From Acinetobacter suaedae (GTDB lineage: Bacteria > Pseudomonadota > Gammaproteobacteria > Pseudomonadales > Moraxellaceae), in the NCBI RefSeq assembly GCF_008630915.1, contig NZ_CP043909.1, forward strand, positions 930,001 to 994,000: a stretch of 64,000 bases of DNA. Direction: 5' to 3'. The translations under genes were made by a program, and so were the position numbers. The notes beneath the pieces were generated by a model, which ran no database searches, was not told the origin of the DNA, and saw only the letters and a program-made list of their open reading frames with translations. This document shows, piece by piece, positions 26,384-34,877 of the stretch. Within the stretch, counting starts at the first letter, position 1. Every line of letters begins with the position of its first letter.

Positions 26384-27295
26384 ATGCAGCATAGTAACCT
26401 TAAACGTCGTCATTCTCATCAGTTTGATCAGGGAAATCCTCTCGCCCAGAAAAGAATTTTGATAGCAACGCTACTGACAGCCTTCATGATGGTCTTAGAA
26501 ATTCTAGGTGGGTGGATCTTTAACTCGATGGCTTTGCTGGCAGATGGTTGGCACATGAGCTCACATATGTTGGCACTAGGATTGGCTTATTTTGCTTATC
26601 GTATGGCTCGACGTTATGCACGTGATCCGCGTTTTAGTTTTGGGACTTGGAAAATCGAAGTACTCGCGGGCTATAGCAGTGCGATTTTGTTGATGGTTGT
26701 AGCTGTATTGATGGCCGTTCATTCGGTTGAACGATTATTGAATCCTGTGACGATCCATTTTAATGAAGCGATTCCGATTGCAATAGTTGGCTTAGTCGTT
26801 AACCTGATTTGTGCGTGGTTATTACACGATGATGGTCATCACCACCATGACCATCACAACGGTCACCACCATCATGATCTTAATCAGAAAGCGGCATTCT
26901 TACATGTGGTTGCCGATGCGGTGACTTCGGTATTGGCTATTATTGCCTTGTTTGCGGCAAAGTATTTTGGTTGGAACTTTTTGGATACGGTATTGGGAAT
27001 TGTTGGTGCATTGTTAGTTGCTCGATGGTCTTGGGGCTTGATGTGTGAAACTGGAAAAACCTTACTAGATGCAGAGATGGCACATCCTGTGGTTGAAGAA
27101 ATACGAGAAGTCGTCGCACAATTTCCAAAAGTTGAAATGACTGATTTGCATGTTTGGAAAGTGGGGAAAGGTAAATTTTCTTGTATTATCGGATTAGAAA
27201 CCAATGGCACAGAGCTAACGCCTGATAGTGTGAAGGCTAGTCTCGCAATCCATGAAGAAATTGTGCATGCATCGGTGGAAATCCACTATATTTAA
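26384..27295 (+). CDS. dmeF: DmeF-type CDF Co(II)/Ni(II) efflux transporter
   Basis: A cation diffusion facilitator that exports cobalt and nickel by proton antiport. It has 303 residues and six membrane helices. Metal-site residues are in ADGWHMSSH (helix 2) and HVVADAVTS (helix 5), and a His/Asp-rich cytoplasmic loop (HDDGHHHHDHHNGHHHHD) lies between helices 4 and 5. The DGWHMSSH motif is typical of the DmeF branch rather than the zinc exporters ZitB/CzcD. The C-terminal cytoplasmic domain (about 220-303) is complete. I see no good Shine-Dalgarno sequence before the ATG. Divergent from its probable repressor. Confidence 0.85.
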   Translation: MQHSNLKRRHSHQFDQGNPLAQKRILIATLLTAFMMVLEILGGWIFNSMALLADGWHMSSHMLALGLAYFAYRMARRYARDPRFSFGTWKIEVLAGYSSAILLMVVAVLMAVHSVERLLNPVTIHFNEAIPIAIVGLVVNLICAWLLHDDGHHHHDHHNGHHHHDLNQKAAFLHVVADAVTSVLAIIALFAAKYFGWNFLDTVLGIVGALLVARWSWGLMCETGKTLLDAEMAHPVVEEIREVVAQFPKVEMTDLHVWKVGKGKFSCIIGLETNGTELTPDSVKASLAIHEEIVHASVEIHYI

Positions 27296-27344
27296 TTCAG
27301 ATTAAGTCGCGTTGTCATTTCTACAACAGCGCGACGATCAACGC

Positions 27345-28694
27345 TTAAATAAGATATAAAGCTAGGCCACACAATGCTGAAGCAAAAATCAGATAAATCA
27401 CATTGATTTGGAATTTAAACAGCGCAATTAATGCCGCTATAATCATCAGCGCTGCTTCAAAATTAAAAGCTTGATCAAATCCATTCGGCCATAGAACATG
27501 ATAACCAAAGAACAAGGCGAGATTTAAAATCACCCCAACGACAGCAGCCGTAATGGCTGTTAATGGGGCGGTAAACTTGAGTTGGTTATGCGTTGATTCG
27601 ATCACAGGTGCACCTGCAAGAATAAAAACAAAAGAGAAAAGGAAGGTAAACCAAGTCACGATGATGGCTCCGAATGCACCAGCGAGAAATAAGTGTTCAC
27701 TTCCTAGCAAAGAGGCATTAAATGCACCGAGGAAACCAACAAAAGCGACTACCATAATCAGTGGACCAGGGGTACTTTCGCCTAAAGCAAGTCCATCGAT
27801 CATTTGTGTTGGGCTGAGCCACCCATAATTCTCGATCGCACCTTGATAAACATAAGGCAAAACAGCGTATGCACCACCGAAAGTAAGCAGCGCTGCTTTG
27901 GTGAAGAACCACGCCATTTGGGTATAGTCGTGCTGCCAGCCGAAATACATAACCAAAGCGATTAAGGGCACACACCAAAGTAATCCAGCAATGAGCAAAA
28001 TTTTAATCAGGTGCGCCCAACGGAAAATCGCATGTGCTGGAGGCGGGGTATGATCATCAATCACTGCTGCTACGTGATTTGTTTGACTGCTTTGATGTGT
28101 ATTATTTGATGCAAAAAAACTAGGATACTTTTTACTGAGCAGATAGCCGAGTGCTGCTGCGGTTAAGATAATTAAAGGGAAGGGCAACTTTAAGAAAAAG
28201 ATCGCCACAAAAGCAGCTGCAGCAATTCCCCATAACATTTTATTTTTGAGTGAACGGCTACCAATACGATAAGTGGCATGGAAAACAATTGCCGTGACCG
28301 CAGGTTTTATGCCGTAGAATAAGCCGGCAATGATAGGAACATCACCAAATTGTACATAGATCCATGATAATGCAATCAACAGAAATAAGGAGGGCAAAAC
28401 AAATAAAATGCCGGCAACTAAACCGCCCCATGTCCGATGCATCAGCCAACCAATATAGGTTGCAAGTTGTTGAGCCTCTGGACCAGGAAGTAGCATGCAG
28501 TAATTTAAGGCGTGCAAAAATCTTTTTTCTGAGATCCAGCGTTTTTGTTCGACTAGTTCTTGATGCATTAATGCAATTTGACCTGCAGGGCCACCAAAAC
28601 TGATAAATCCTAGTTTTAACCAGAATAAAAAAGCTTGCCAGAAAGGGATAGATTCGATTGATTGATCAGTTCTACTGATCGATTGCTGTTCCAT
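27345..28694 (-). CDS. chrA: ChrA, chromate transporter (two-domain CHR family)
   Basis: Exports chromate to give resistance. It has 449 residues with about ten to twelve membrane helices in two homologous halves. The N-terminal half carries FGGPAGQIALMH and PGPEAQQLATYIGW, and the C-terminal half FGGAYAVLPY and LGESTPGPLIMV, the standard CHR motifs. It follows chrB with a 2-base gap and is surely co-transcribed with it. Confidence 0.93.
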   Translation of the reverse strand: MEQQSISRTDQSIESIPFWQAFLFWLKLGFISFGGPAGQIALMHQELVEQKRWISEKRFLHALNYCMLLPGPEAQQLATYIGWLMHRTWGGLVAGILFVLPSLFLLIALSWIYVQFGDVPIIAGLFYGIKPAVTAIVFHATYRIGSRSLKNKMLWGIAAAAFVAIFFLKLPFPLIILTAAALGYLLSKKYPSFFASNNTHQSSQTNHVAAVIDDHTPPPAHAIFRWAHLIKILLIAGLLWCVPLIALVMYFGWQHDYTQMAWFFTKAALLTFGGAYAVLPYVYQGAIENYGWLSPTQMIDGLALGESTPGPLIMVVAFVGFLGAFNASLLGSEHLFLAGAFGAIIVTWFTFLFSFVFILAGAPVIESTHNQLKFTAPLTAITAAVVGVILNLALFFGYHVLWPNGFDQAFNFEAALMIIAALIALFKFQINVIYLIFASALCGLALYLI

Positions 28695-28696
28695 AA

Positions 28697-29620
28697 TTAT
28701 TCTCTTAAGAAATTGGCGTATAACCCATCAAAAATATAGTTAGATAGTTCAAGTAGTTGGTCATCATCAGTAATTTTGTTTCTTAAACCTTGAATGACTT
28801 TTTCAATGCCAGAGGCTTCTGGTGGTTCTACCCCACCAACATCTAGAAAATGGACAATTGCTGCAATTTTATTTAATGCTTTCTGTTCATGTAATGAAAA
28901 GCTATGCAATAGCACTTCAAAAGTCACTAAATGTTCAATATGGCTAAATTTAGCTCCATCGAAGTCAAAACCTAAAGCTGATTTAGGGCAATCGCTGGGT
29001 GTTTCTAACCATAAAAAATTAGCATTTGGATCAATAAAATTTTGAATCAGCCATGCGGAAGCTAAACGGTCAATCCATGGGCGTTTTCTTGTTGCCCAAA
29101 TTTGGTTTTGAAAATTGTCTATATGGAAGGTTTGAAGATGGCCTTGTAGATTGTTGGGTTCGTCTATTTCCCCAAAACGTAGAATTGCTTGTTCAACTGT
29201 ATTGAGTTCTCGAAGTGTTTGTTGTTTAGCTTCAGTCGGAAAATAATCAATATCAATTAATGCATCGAGCTGCTTACGTAATTTACGAATCTGTTTGAGA
29301 AGTTCTTTTTTATTGCTCTGATTCAACTCTTGTCGCAGTTGGCTGATTTGTTGATAGAGCACATCGTATTCTTCTTTTCGGTTGAAAATTTTAGCGATAT
29401 CAAGATCTTCTACAGCAACGGTTTGGAATATATAGGCGTTGCCATTTTCTGAGATTAAATCATCAGCAATTGCATCAAATTTTTTTGAATGTTCAGCAGG
29501 CAATATATAAACGCCATCCCGAAGTGTTACAGCACCACTTGCTTTGAGTGCTCTCCACACACGCATTCGTGTTGTTGTGTTTTGAGTGGGGAGTGATGAA
29601 ATGAGTAAGGATATATTCAT
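28697..29620 (-). CDS. chrB: ChrB-type chromate resistance regulator
   Basis: A 307-residue protein of the ChrB family. The N-terminal part (about 1-95; TRMRVWRALKASGAVTLRDG) resembles a winged-helix domain, a coiled linker follows (about 90-130) and the C-terminal domain (about 165-300) has RKRPWIDRLASAWLI and IHFLDVGG-like segments. ChrB is described as a chromate-responsive regulator of chr operons and it is the promoter-proximal gene here. A palindromic sequence lies directly upstream (29621-29655). Confidence 0.88.
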   Translation of the reverse strand: MNISLLISSLPTQNTTTRMRVWRALKASGAVTLRDGVYILPAEHSKKFDAIADDLISENGNAYIFQTVAVEDLDIAKIFNRKEEYDVLYQQISQLRQELNQSNKKELLKQIRKLRKQLDALIDIDYFPTEAKQQTLRELNTVEQAILRFGEIDEPNNLQGHLQTFHIDNFQNQIWATRKRPWIDRLASAWLIQNFIDPNANFLWLETPSDCPKSALGFDFDGAKFSHIEHLVTFEVLLHSFSLHEQKALNKIAAIVHFLDVGGVEPPEASGIEKVIQGLRNKITDDDQLLELSNYIFDGLYANFLRE

Positions 29621-29655
29621 GTAATATACTCAACATAGATGTTATATATGCTACA
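29621..29655. promoter_or_regulatory. Palindrome before chrB, candidate chromate-response operator
   Basis: A perfect inner palindrome AACAT-AG-ATGTT (29632-29643) is flanked by ATATA-type repeats on both sides (around 29624-29628 and 29644-29649). It sits at the very start of chrB, where a repressor would block transcription or translation. Binding by ChrB is inference. Confidence 0.45.
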
Positions 29656-29851
29656 TAAATAAGTTGTAGTTTGAAAAGTTAAAATTGTTTATATGCTTAT
29701 AGGTTTTATACATAATGGTTTTTAAGGAAATATGAAAAAGATTGGGTAGTTTTCATATCTTATAAAAGAATAAACAACGCACTTTTTCTTATTTTTAATC
29801 ATAAAGGCTCAGGCATACCATAAGTGGATATTATTGAAAGATCATCTCATT

Positions 29852-30874
29852 ATGGGCCTCAAAAATACTAAGCCACTCCTTGTTACAGCAATCGTCCTTG
29901 TGGCGATTGTTGCTTTTATTGTCTATCAAAATCAAAAAGATGTGGCATCTGTTTTGTCTAAAAACAATAAAGCAGTAGTGATTGCTTATCAAACAGGTGT
30001 TGATCCAACCAAGGTTGCGCAGGCCAATGGTGATTATGAACGCGACAGTGGACAGGCAATTCAGTGGCGTAAATTTGATGCAGGTTCAGATGTGGTCAAT
30101 GCATTGGCTTCGGGCGATGTGGTGATCGGCAATATTGGCTCTAGTCCTTTAGCTGCCGCAGCAAGTCGTGATTTACCGATTGAAGTATTCCTCGTGACAG
30201 CAAAATTAGGTGGTTCAGAAGCTTTAGTGGTCAGTGATAAATCAGGGATTAAAACCCCAAAAGATTTGATTGGTAAAACCATTGCTGTGCCATTCGTTTC
30301 AACCACACATTACAGCTTATTGTCAGCTTTACAGCATTGGGATATTGAGGATAGTCAAGTCAAGATTATTAACTTACGTCCACCTGAGATCACAGCTGCT
30401 TGGGAACGTGGTGATATTGATGCGACCTATGTTTGGGAACCTGCATTAAGCAAAGTTAAAGCCAGTGGTCATGTATTAACAGACTCAAAACAAGTCGGCG
30501 AGTGGGGTGCACCAACATATGATCTTTGGGTGGTGCGCAAAGACTTTGCTGAAAAAAATCCTGAGTTCTTAAAAGCCTTTGTCCAAACCAGCTTAAAGCA
30601 GATTGATAGCTATAACCAAGATCCCAAAGCATTTGAGAAAAATGCAGACAATATCCAGAAAATTGCACAATTGACTGGCTCAGATGCGAAAGATATTCCG
30701 TTGCTTCTTTCAGGAAATATTTACCTAGATCGCCAACAGCAACAAGCCACCTTATCAGGTGAGTTTGCCAAGAATATTTTCGATACCGCAACTTTCTTAA
30801 AAAGTCAGGGCAAAGTGGATCAAGTCAAATCGGATTATAAAGCAAATGTCACCACTCAGTTTTTACAGCCTTAG
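29852..30874 (+). CDS. tauA: TauA, taurine/sulfonate-binding protein
   Basis: Binds taurine for uptake as a sulfur source. The N-terminus has a hydrophobic signal or anchor (about 7-26, LLVTAIVLVAIVAFIVYQNQ). The binding domain shows VVIAYQTGVDPTKVAQANGD, IGNIGSSPLAAAASRDLP and ATYVWEPALSKV, typical of TauA. I prefer the ATG at 29852; an in-frame TTG six codons earlier is possible and neither has a strong ribosome site. First gene of tauABCD, 10 bases before tauB. Confidence 0.88.
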   Translation: MGLKNTKPLLVTAIVLVAIVAFIVYQNQKDVASVLSKNNKAVVIAYQTGVDPTKVAQANGDYERDSGQAIQWRKFDAGSDVVNALASGDVVIGNIGSSPLAAAASRDLPIEVFLVTAKLGGSEALVVSDKSGIKTPKDLIGKTIAVPFVSTTHYSLLSALQHWDIEDSQVKIINLRPPEITAAWERGDIDATYVWEPALSKVKASGHVLTDSKQVGEWGAPTYDLWVVRKDFAEKNPEFLKAFVQTSLKQIDSYNQDPKAFEKNADNIQKIAQLTGSDAKDIPLLLSGNIYLDRQQQQATLSGEFAKNIFDTATFLKSQGKVDQVKSDYKANVTTQFLQP

Positions 30875-30883
30875 GAGATCGAA

Positions 30884-31675
30884 ATGAGCGTATTAGCTGC
30901 TGAGCATCTTCATTTAACTTTTCCAAACCAGACCGTGCCTGTATTGCAAGATATTAATCTCCGAATTGAAGAGGGCACTTTGACGGTAATTTTGGGTGAG
31001 TCGGGTTGTGGAAAAACTACATTGCTCAATATTTTGGCTGGTTTTCAAAAACCAAGTTCAGGACAGATCAAACTCGATGACGAAGTGCTAACGGCACCTG
31101 ATGCTCGCCGTGCAGTGGTGTTCCAAGATCATGCGCTATTACCTTGGTTAAATGTCTCTGAAAATATCGGTTTTGCTTTACAGCTTAAAGCTTTAAAAGA
31201 ACAGCATATTCATCAGCAAGTAGAATCCATCCTGAAAATAGTGGGTTTAAGTCATGTGGCTCAAGCTAATATTTGGGAACTGTCAGGTGGTATGAAACAA
31301 CGTGTCGGTATTGCACGTGCTTTGATTAGTCATGCAGCCTTTATTTTATTAGATGAACCTTTCGCTGCGCTTGATGCATTTACTCGTGAAACCATGCAGC
31401 AGTTGGTATTGGATTTATGGATTGAACAAAATAAATCTTTTTTCCTCATTACCCATGACATTGAAGAAGCGTTATTGCTCAGCAATCAACTGGTATTGAT
31501 GACAGCTCGCCCAGGAAAGATCGTTGAAACTTTAAAACTAGATTTTGCAGAGCGCTATAAGCAGGGTGAATCGATTCGTACGATTAAATCCGATCCAAAA
31601 TTCATTCAATTACGTGAGCAATTGTTTGAACGTTTGCGTGTGCAGAAACAGGCAGGACATGAGGTGGCTGTATGA
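30884..31675 (+). CDS. tauB: TauB, taurine ABC transporter ATPase
   Basis: ATPase of the taurine importer, 263 residues. Walker A GESGCGKTT (about 38-46), signature LSGGMKQRVGIARAL and Walker B FILLDEPFAALD are intact. The Q-loop is followed by HALLPWLNVSENI, usual in the nitrate/sulfonate/taurine ATPases. AGGAG lies before the ATG and the 3' end overlaps tauC by 4 bases. Confidence 0.94.
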   Translation: MSVLAAEHLHLTFPNQTVPVLQDINLRIEEGTLTVILGESGCGKTTLLNILAGFQKPSSGQIKLDDEVLTAPDARRAVVFQDHALLPWLNVSENIGFALQLKALKEQHIHQQVESILKIVGLSHVAQANIWELSGGMKQRVGIARALISHAAFILLDEPFAALDAFTRETMQQLVLDLWIEQNKSFFLITHDIEEALLLSNQLVLMTARPGKIVETLKLDFAERYKQGESIRTIKSDPKFIQLREQLFERLRVQKQAGHEVAV

Positions 31676-32553
31676 CAGGTCAAGCAAAAAATACAGCCTA
31701 TGAGCTAAGTAAAACGACCGAGTTTGCACAAATTGAGCCGAAACAATTAGCTTCAAAACGAAATGTTGGAGGTGATTTTTTCGTTCGTCATCGTAGTTTG
31801 GTACTCAGTCTTTCAAGTGTACTTAGTGTATTGGTGATCTGGTATTTAATCACGGCATTAAAAATTGTCCCGAGCCTGTTTTTACCAAGTCCACAAGCAG
31901 TATGGCAGAAGTTTCTCGAAGTCATTCAACAAGGCTTTATGAAAGCGACTTTATGGCAACATTTAGCCGCGAGTATTTCTCGTGTCTTATTGGCTTTAGT
32001 TGCTGCAATTGCGATTGGTGTGCCTTTAGGTTTGTGGATGGGCTTGAACAAATGGGTGCGCGCCGTGCTTGATCCTTTGGTTGAGTTATTGCGTCCGATC
32101 CCACCTTTGGCTTATTTGCCATTATTGGTGATCTGGTTCGGGATTGGTGAAACCACCAAAGTACTTTTGATTTTCTTTTCGATACTTGCACCAGTCATTA
32201 TCAGTAGCACTCATGGCGTAATCAGTCATCAGCTCAATCGTGAGCGTGCTGCCTTATCTTTAGGTGCAAGCCAATCGCAAGTGTTTTGGCATGTGATTCT
32301 GCCGACAGCCTTACCACATATCTTAACGGGTATTCGTATTGGTTTGGGTGTGGGCTGGTCGACCCTAGTGGCTTCGGAATTGGTGGCAGCAGATCGTGGT
32401 ATTGGTTTTATGGTGCAGTCAGCAGCTCAATTCTTGATTACCGATACTGTGGTTCTCGGCATTATTGTGATTGCGATTGTCGCAGTGAGTTTTGAATTGT
32501 TTTTACGTTGGCTACAGAAGCAACTCTCTCCTTGGTATGGTCAACAGTTATAA
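31672..32553 (+). CDS. tauC: TauC, taurine ABC transporter permease
   Basis: Membrane subunit of the taurine importer. It has 293 residues with about six helices after a cytoplasmic N-terminal tail of about 45 residues. It carries LRPIPPLAYLPLLVIWFGIG and the permease loop RAALSLGASQSQVFWHVILP typical of TauC/SsuC. Overlaps tauB by 4 bases. Confidence 0.93.
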   Translation: MTGQAKNTAYELSKTTEFAQIEPKQLASKRNVGGDFFVRHRSLVLSLSSVLSVLVIWYLITALKIVPSLFLPSPQAVWQKFLEVIQQGFMKATLWQHLAASISRVLLALVAAIAIGVPLGLWMGLNKWVRAVLDPLVELLRPIPPLAYLPLLVIWFGIGETTKVLLIFFSILAPVIISSTHGVISHQLNRERAALSLGASQSQVFWHVILPTALPHILTGIRIGLGVGWSTLVASELVAADRGIGFMVQSAAQFLITDTVVLGIIVIAIVAVSFELFLRWLQKQLSPWYGQQL

Positions 32554-32583
32554 GTGCAAATTGTAGAGAATAGAGCGTTAGAA

Positions 32584-33429
32584 ATGACTTTAAATATTGA
32601 AATTATTAAATCAAGCATTGGTGCGATTATTCACGATGTTGATTTAAATACGGTTGATGAAAATACCACACAACAAATTCAACAGGCTTTGCTGGATCAT
32701 CATGTAATTTTCTTCCGTAATCAACAATTGGCACCACAAGCTCAAGCTGAACTTGCTCGTGGTTTTGGTTCTTTACATATTCACCCTATTTTCCCGACAG
32801 TAGAAAATGTGCCTGAAATTATTGTACTCGACAGTTGGAAACAAGACTTACGTGACAATGAACTTTGGCATACTGATGTAACTTTCAGTAAAAATCCGCC
32901 ATTAGGGTGTGTCTTGCAAGCCATCAAGATTCCACCTGTAGGTGGTGATACGCTGTGGTCGAGTGGAGTAGCTGCGTTTGCTGGGTTGGATCAAAGCTTG
33001 CAACAAAAGTTAAAAGGTTTAACGGCAACGCATGATATTCGTCAGTCGTTCCCAATTGAACGTTTTGCGCACAATGATGTGGAGCGTAAAAAACTGGAAG
33101 AAACCTTTAAACGTAATCCGCCTGTCGTGCATCCTGTAGTCAGAACGCATCCTGTCACGGGTCAGCCAATTTTGTTTGTGAGTGAAGGGTTTACCATGCG
33201 TATTAATGAGTTGGATGAAGTAGAAAGTGCTGAGTTGTTGCAATATTTATTCGCCCACGCGACTCATGAGCAGTTTCATTTGCGTTGGCAGTGGCAAGAG
33301 GGTGATGTGGCGATTTGGGATAATCGTTGCACACAGCATAAGGCTTTATTTGATTATGGTGATGCGCATCGGATTATGCACCGTGCCACGATTAACGGTG
33401 ATGCGCCGTTTTATCAGGCGGCAAGCTGA
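32584..33429 (+). CDS. tauD: TauD, 2-oxoglutarate-dependent taurine dioxygenase
   Basis: Hydroxylates taurine so that it breaks into sulfite and aminoacetaldehyde, using Fe(II), O2 and 2-oxoglutarate. The iron facial triad is visible: His and Asp in WHTDVTF (about residues 98-104 from this start) and the distal His in NRCTQHKALFDY. HRIMHRATI provides the 2-oxoglutarate Arg. The ATG at 32584 aligns with the E. coli protein; a GTG at 32554 would add ten residues. Last gene of the tau operon. Confidence 0.93.
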   Translation: MTLNIEIIKSSIGAIIHDVDLNTVDENTTQQIQQALLDHHVIFFRNQQLAPQAQAELARGFGSLHIHPIFPTVENVPEIIVLDSWKQDLRDNELWHTDVTFSKNPPLGCVLQAIKIPPVGGDTLWSSGVAAFAGLDQSLQQKLKGLTATHDIRQSFPIERFAHNDVERKKLEETFKRNPPVVHPVVRTHPVTGQPILFVSEGFTMRINELDEVESAELLQYLFAHATHEQFHLRWQWQEGDVAIWDNRCTQHKALFDYGDAHRIMHRATINGDAPFYQAAS

Positions 33430-33716
33430 GTTTAGATTTAATAGCCATGAAATGGGGAAAAACTCGATGGAATATGATACTTGGAAAGTCATCCGCAACT
33501 GTTTGAGGCAGGACTACATTAATAAAGTGATGTTTCTGCGATTCATTAAATTAGTTGAGGGTAGTCAACGAGTTTTGCGGATGAAAGTGGTTTTGCCTAC
33601 TTTTCCCGAAAGAAAAGTAGGGCGAGCCGCAGGCTGATCCTGAAATGGGATGAGAACACGGCAAGACTCTGTAAAAGCCTATCCTTTAATAAATTAATTC
33701 AATATTTAAACGGCCT
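33430..33716. other. tauD to araC spacer with a stem-loop
   Basis: This 287-base spacer has no convincing gene. An open frame running into it from inside tauD has no homology I recognise. It contains the perfect stem-loop listed at 33596-33621 and lies between convergent genes. Confidence 0.5.
33596..33621. repeat. Palindromic stem-loop, possible dispersed repeat
   Basis: CCTACTTTTC (33596-33605) and GAAAAGTAGG (33612-33621) are perfect 10-base arms around CCGAAA. It has no T-tract, and the G+C-richer tail (GGCGAGCCGC) looks like the intergenic palindromes that recur in many genomes. It lies between convergent genes and may stop transcription or be a mobile repeat. Confidence 0.5.
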
Positions 33717-34760
33717 TTAGTGGCTGATTTCATAGGTCTGTTTATAAACCGAAGGTGCTTGTCCAGTCCAGCGTTTAAAGGCGCGTCGGAATTCTCGTAA
33801 TTCACTAAAACCAAGTTGTAGGCTGATCTCACTCATGGATAGGTTCTGTTCAAGTAGTTGTTTTGCTTTACGCTCTAATACAGTTTGCCGAATTTTCTGA
33901 AAACTCCAGCCTTCTAATAATAATTGCCGTCTTAAGTGGCGTTCGCTGATGTGTAATTGCTGTGCGGCTTGTTGCATCTCAAAACGCTCAGGTAAATGTT
34001 GTTCAATCAAATGATCCAGTAAATCGACAAAGTTACTTTGATTAAATAGATCAATTTGTATTGATGCCTGTTCACAGATTTGTATTGCAGTTGCATAGTT
34101 GGCTGGACTGTAGTTTTTTAAGCGTCGCTGCAACATACTTGTTTTAAAACGCATGATGTTTTTATCGCTATTAAATTGAACCGAGCAGCCAAAGATATTG
34201 CGATATTCTTGTTGGTTGTCAGTTGGTAAATAGCTAAGTTCGAGGCTCATCACATCATCATGATCGCCTAACATTGCGTTTAAGCAGGCGATGGTACTAC
34301 TAAATAACTCATCAAAGAAAAAGGCTTTGAGATCGGACTCTGGGTTGGGTGTTGTCACTTCGAGTTCACAGATTTCACCTTGAATCCTAAATGCTAAATT
34401 CAATACGCTTCCTGAAATACGATGATAGCGAAGCGCAATCTCCAAAGCCTCTGCGACAGTCTTACAGGATTGCATGGCAAAACCCAAAATTCCCATTGAA
34501 ATCAGACCTTCACTGCTTCCTAGCTTTAAACCAAGACAGGGTTGTTGATAGGTTGAGATCGCTTGACGCACGACATTGCACAGTTGGTCAAAGTGAATCA
34601 AATGATTTGTTTGCTGAATTTGTATGAAATCCAATCCTGAAGCTTCAAACCATTGTTTATAGTTCCATTTTTTCTGTTCAGCATAATGGATTAGGCTGGC
34701 TAGAATAGTCGGAGGTACAAACCTTTGTAAGCCGATCGAATGCGTTATTGCTGTAGGCAT
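33717..34760 (-). CDS. AraC-family transcriptional regulator (SphR/OruR type)
   Basis: A ligand-responsive activator with an N-terminal arabinose-binding-like regulatory domain (about 10-190; GSSEGLISMGILGFAMQSC) and a C-terminal AraC double helix-turn-helix (about 245-347; MSEISLQLGFSELREFRRAF). The frame is open to an ATG at 34814. I prefer the ATG at 34760 (347 residues) because the extra 18 codons consist mostly of a DNA direct repeat that looks like an operator. It is divergent from the ceramidase-like gene and probably activates it. P. aeruginosa SphR, which senses sphingosine, is of the same family type. Confidence 0.8.
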   Translation of the reverse strand: MPTAITHSIGLQRFVPPTILASLIHYAEQKKWNYKQWFEASGLDFIQIQQTNHLIHFDQLCNVVRQAISTYQQPCLGLKLGSSEGLISMGILGFAMQSCKTVAEALEIALRYHRISGSVLNLAFRIQGEICELEVTTPNPESDLKAFFFDELFSSTIACLNAMLGDHDDVMSLELSYLPTDNQQEYRNIFGCSVQFNSDKNIMRFKTSMLQRRLKNYSPANYATAIQICEQASIQIDLFNQSNFVDLLDHLIEQHLPERFEMQQAAQQLHISERHLRRQLLLEGWSFQKIRQTVLERKAKQLLEQNLSMSEISLQLGFSELREFRRAFKRWTGQAPSVYKQTYEISH

Positions 34761-34780
34761 CTGTCCGTTTTGCCCCCCAA

Positions 34781-34811
34781 GGTATCGTTTATTTGACCCT
34801 TTTGGGTATCG
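34781..34811. promoter_or_regulatory. Direct repeats in the araC-ceramidase promoter, candidate activator site
   Basis: GGTATCG occurs at 34781-34787 and again at 34805-34811, each with G/A-rich flanks, 24 bases apart. TTGACC (34793-34798) lies between and could be a -35 element for the rightward gene. Spaced direct repeats next to a -35 are the usual design of AraC-family activator sites. The repeat falls inside the longest possible reading of the regulator gene. Confidence 0.45.
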
Positions 34812-34877
34812 CATAATTTTGATTAACTTTCAACATGCTTCATCGCAATTAGAAAAAGAATTGAAAGGAAAGTACCA

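Noticed and set aside
27306..27335. GTCGCG...CGCGAC hairpin after dmeF as intrinsic terminator
   Set aside because: The stem needs a two-base bulge and has no T-tract on either side; it may pause transcription but is not supported as a terminator.
33227..33637. 136-codon open frame running from inside tauD into the spacer
   Set aside because: It begins within tauD in another frame, has an unprotein-like composition and crosses a palindromic stem-loop.
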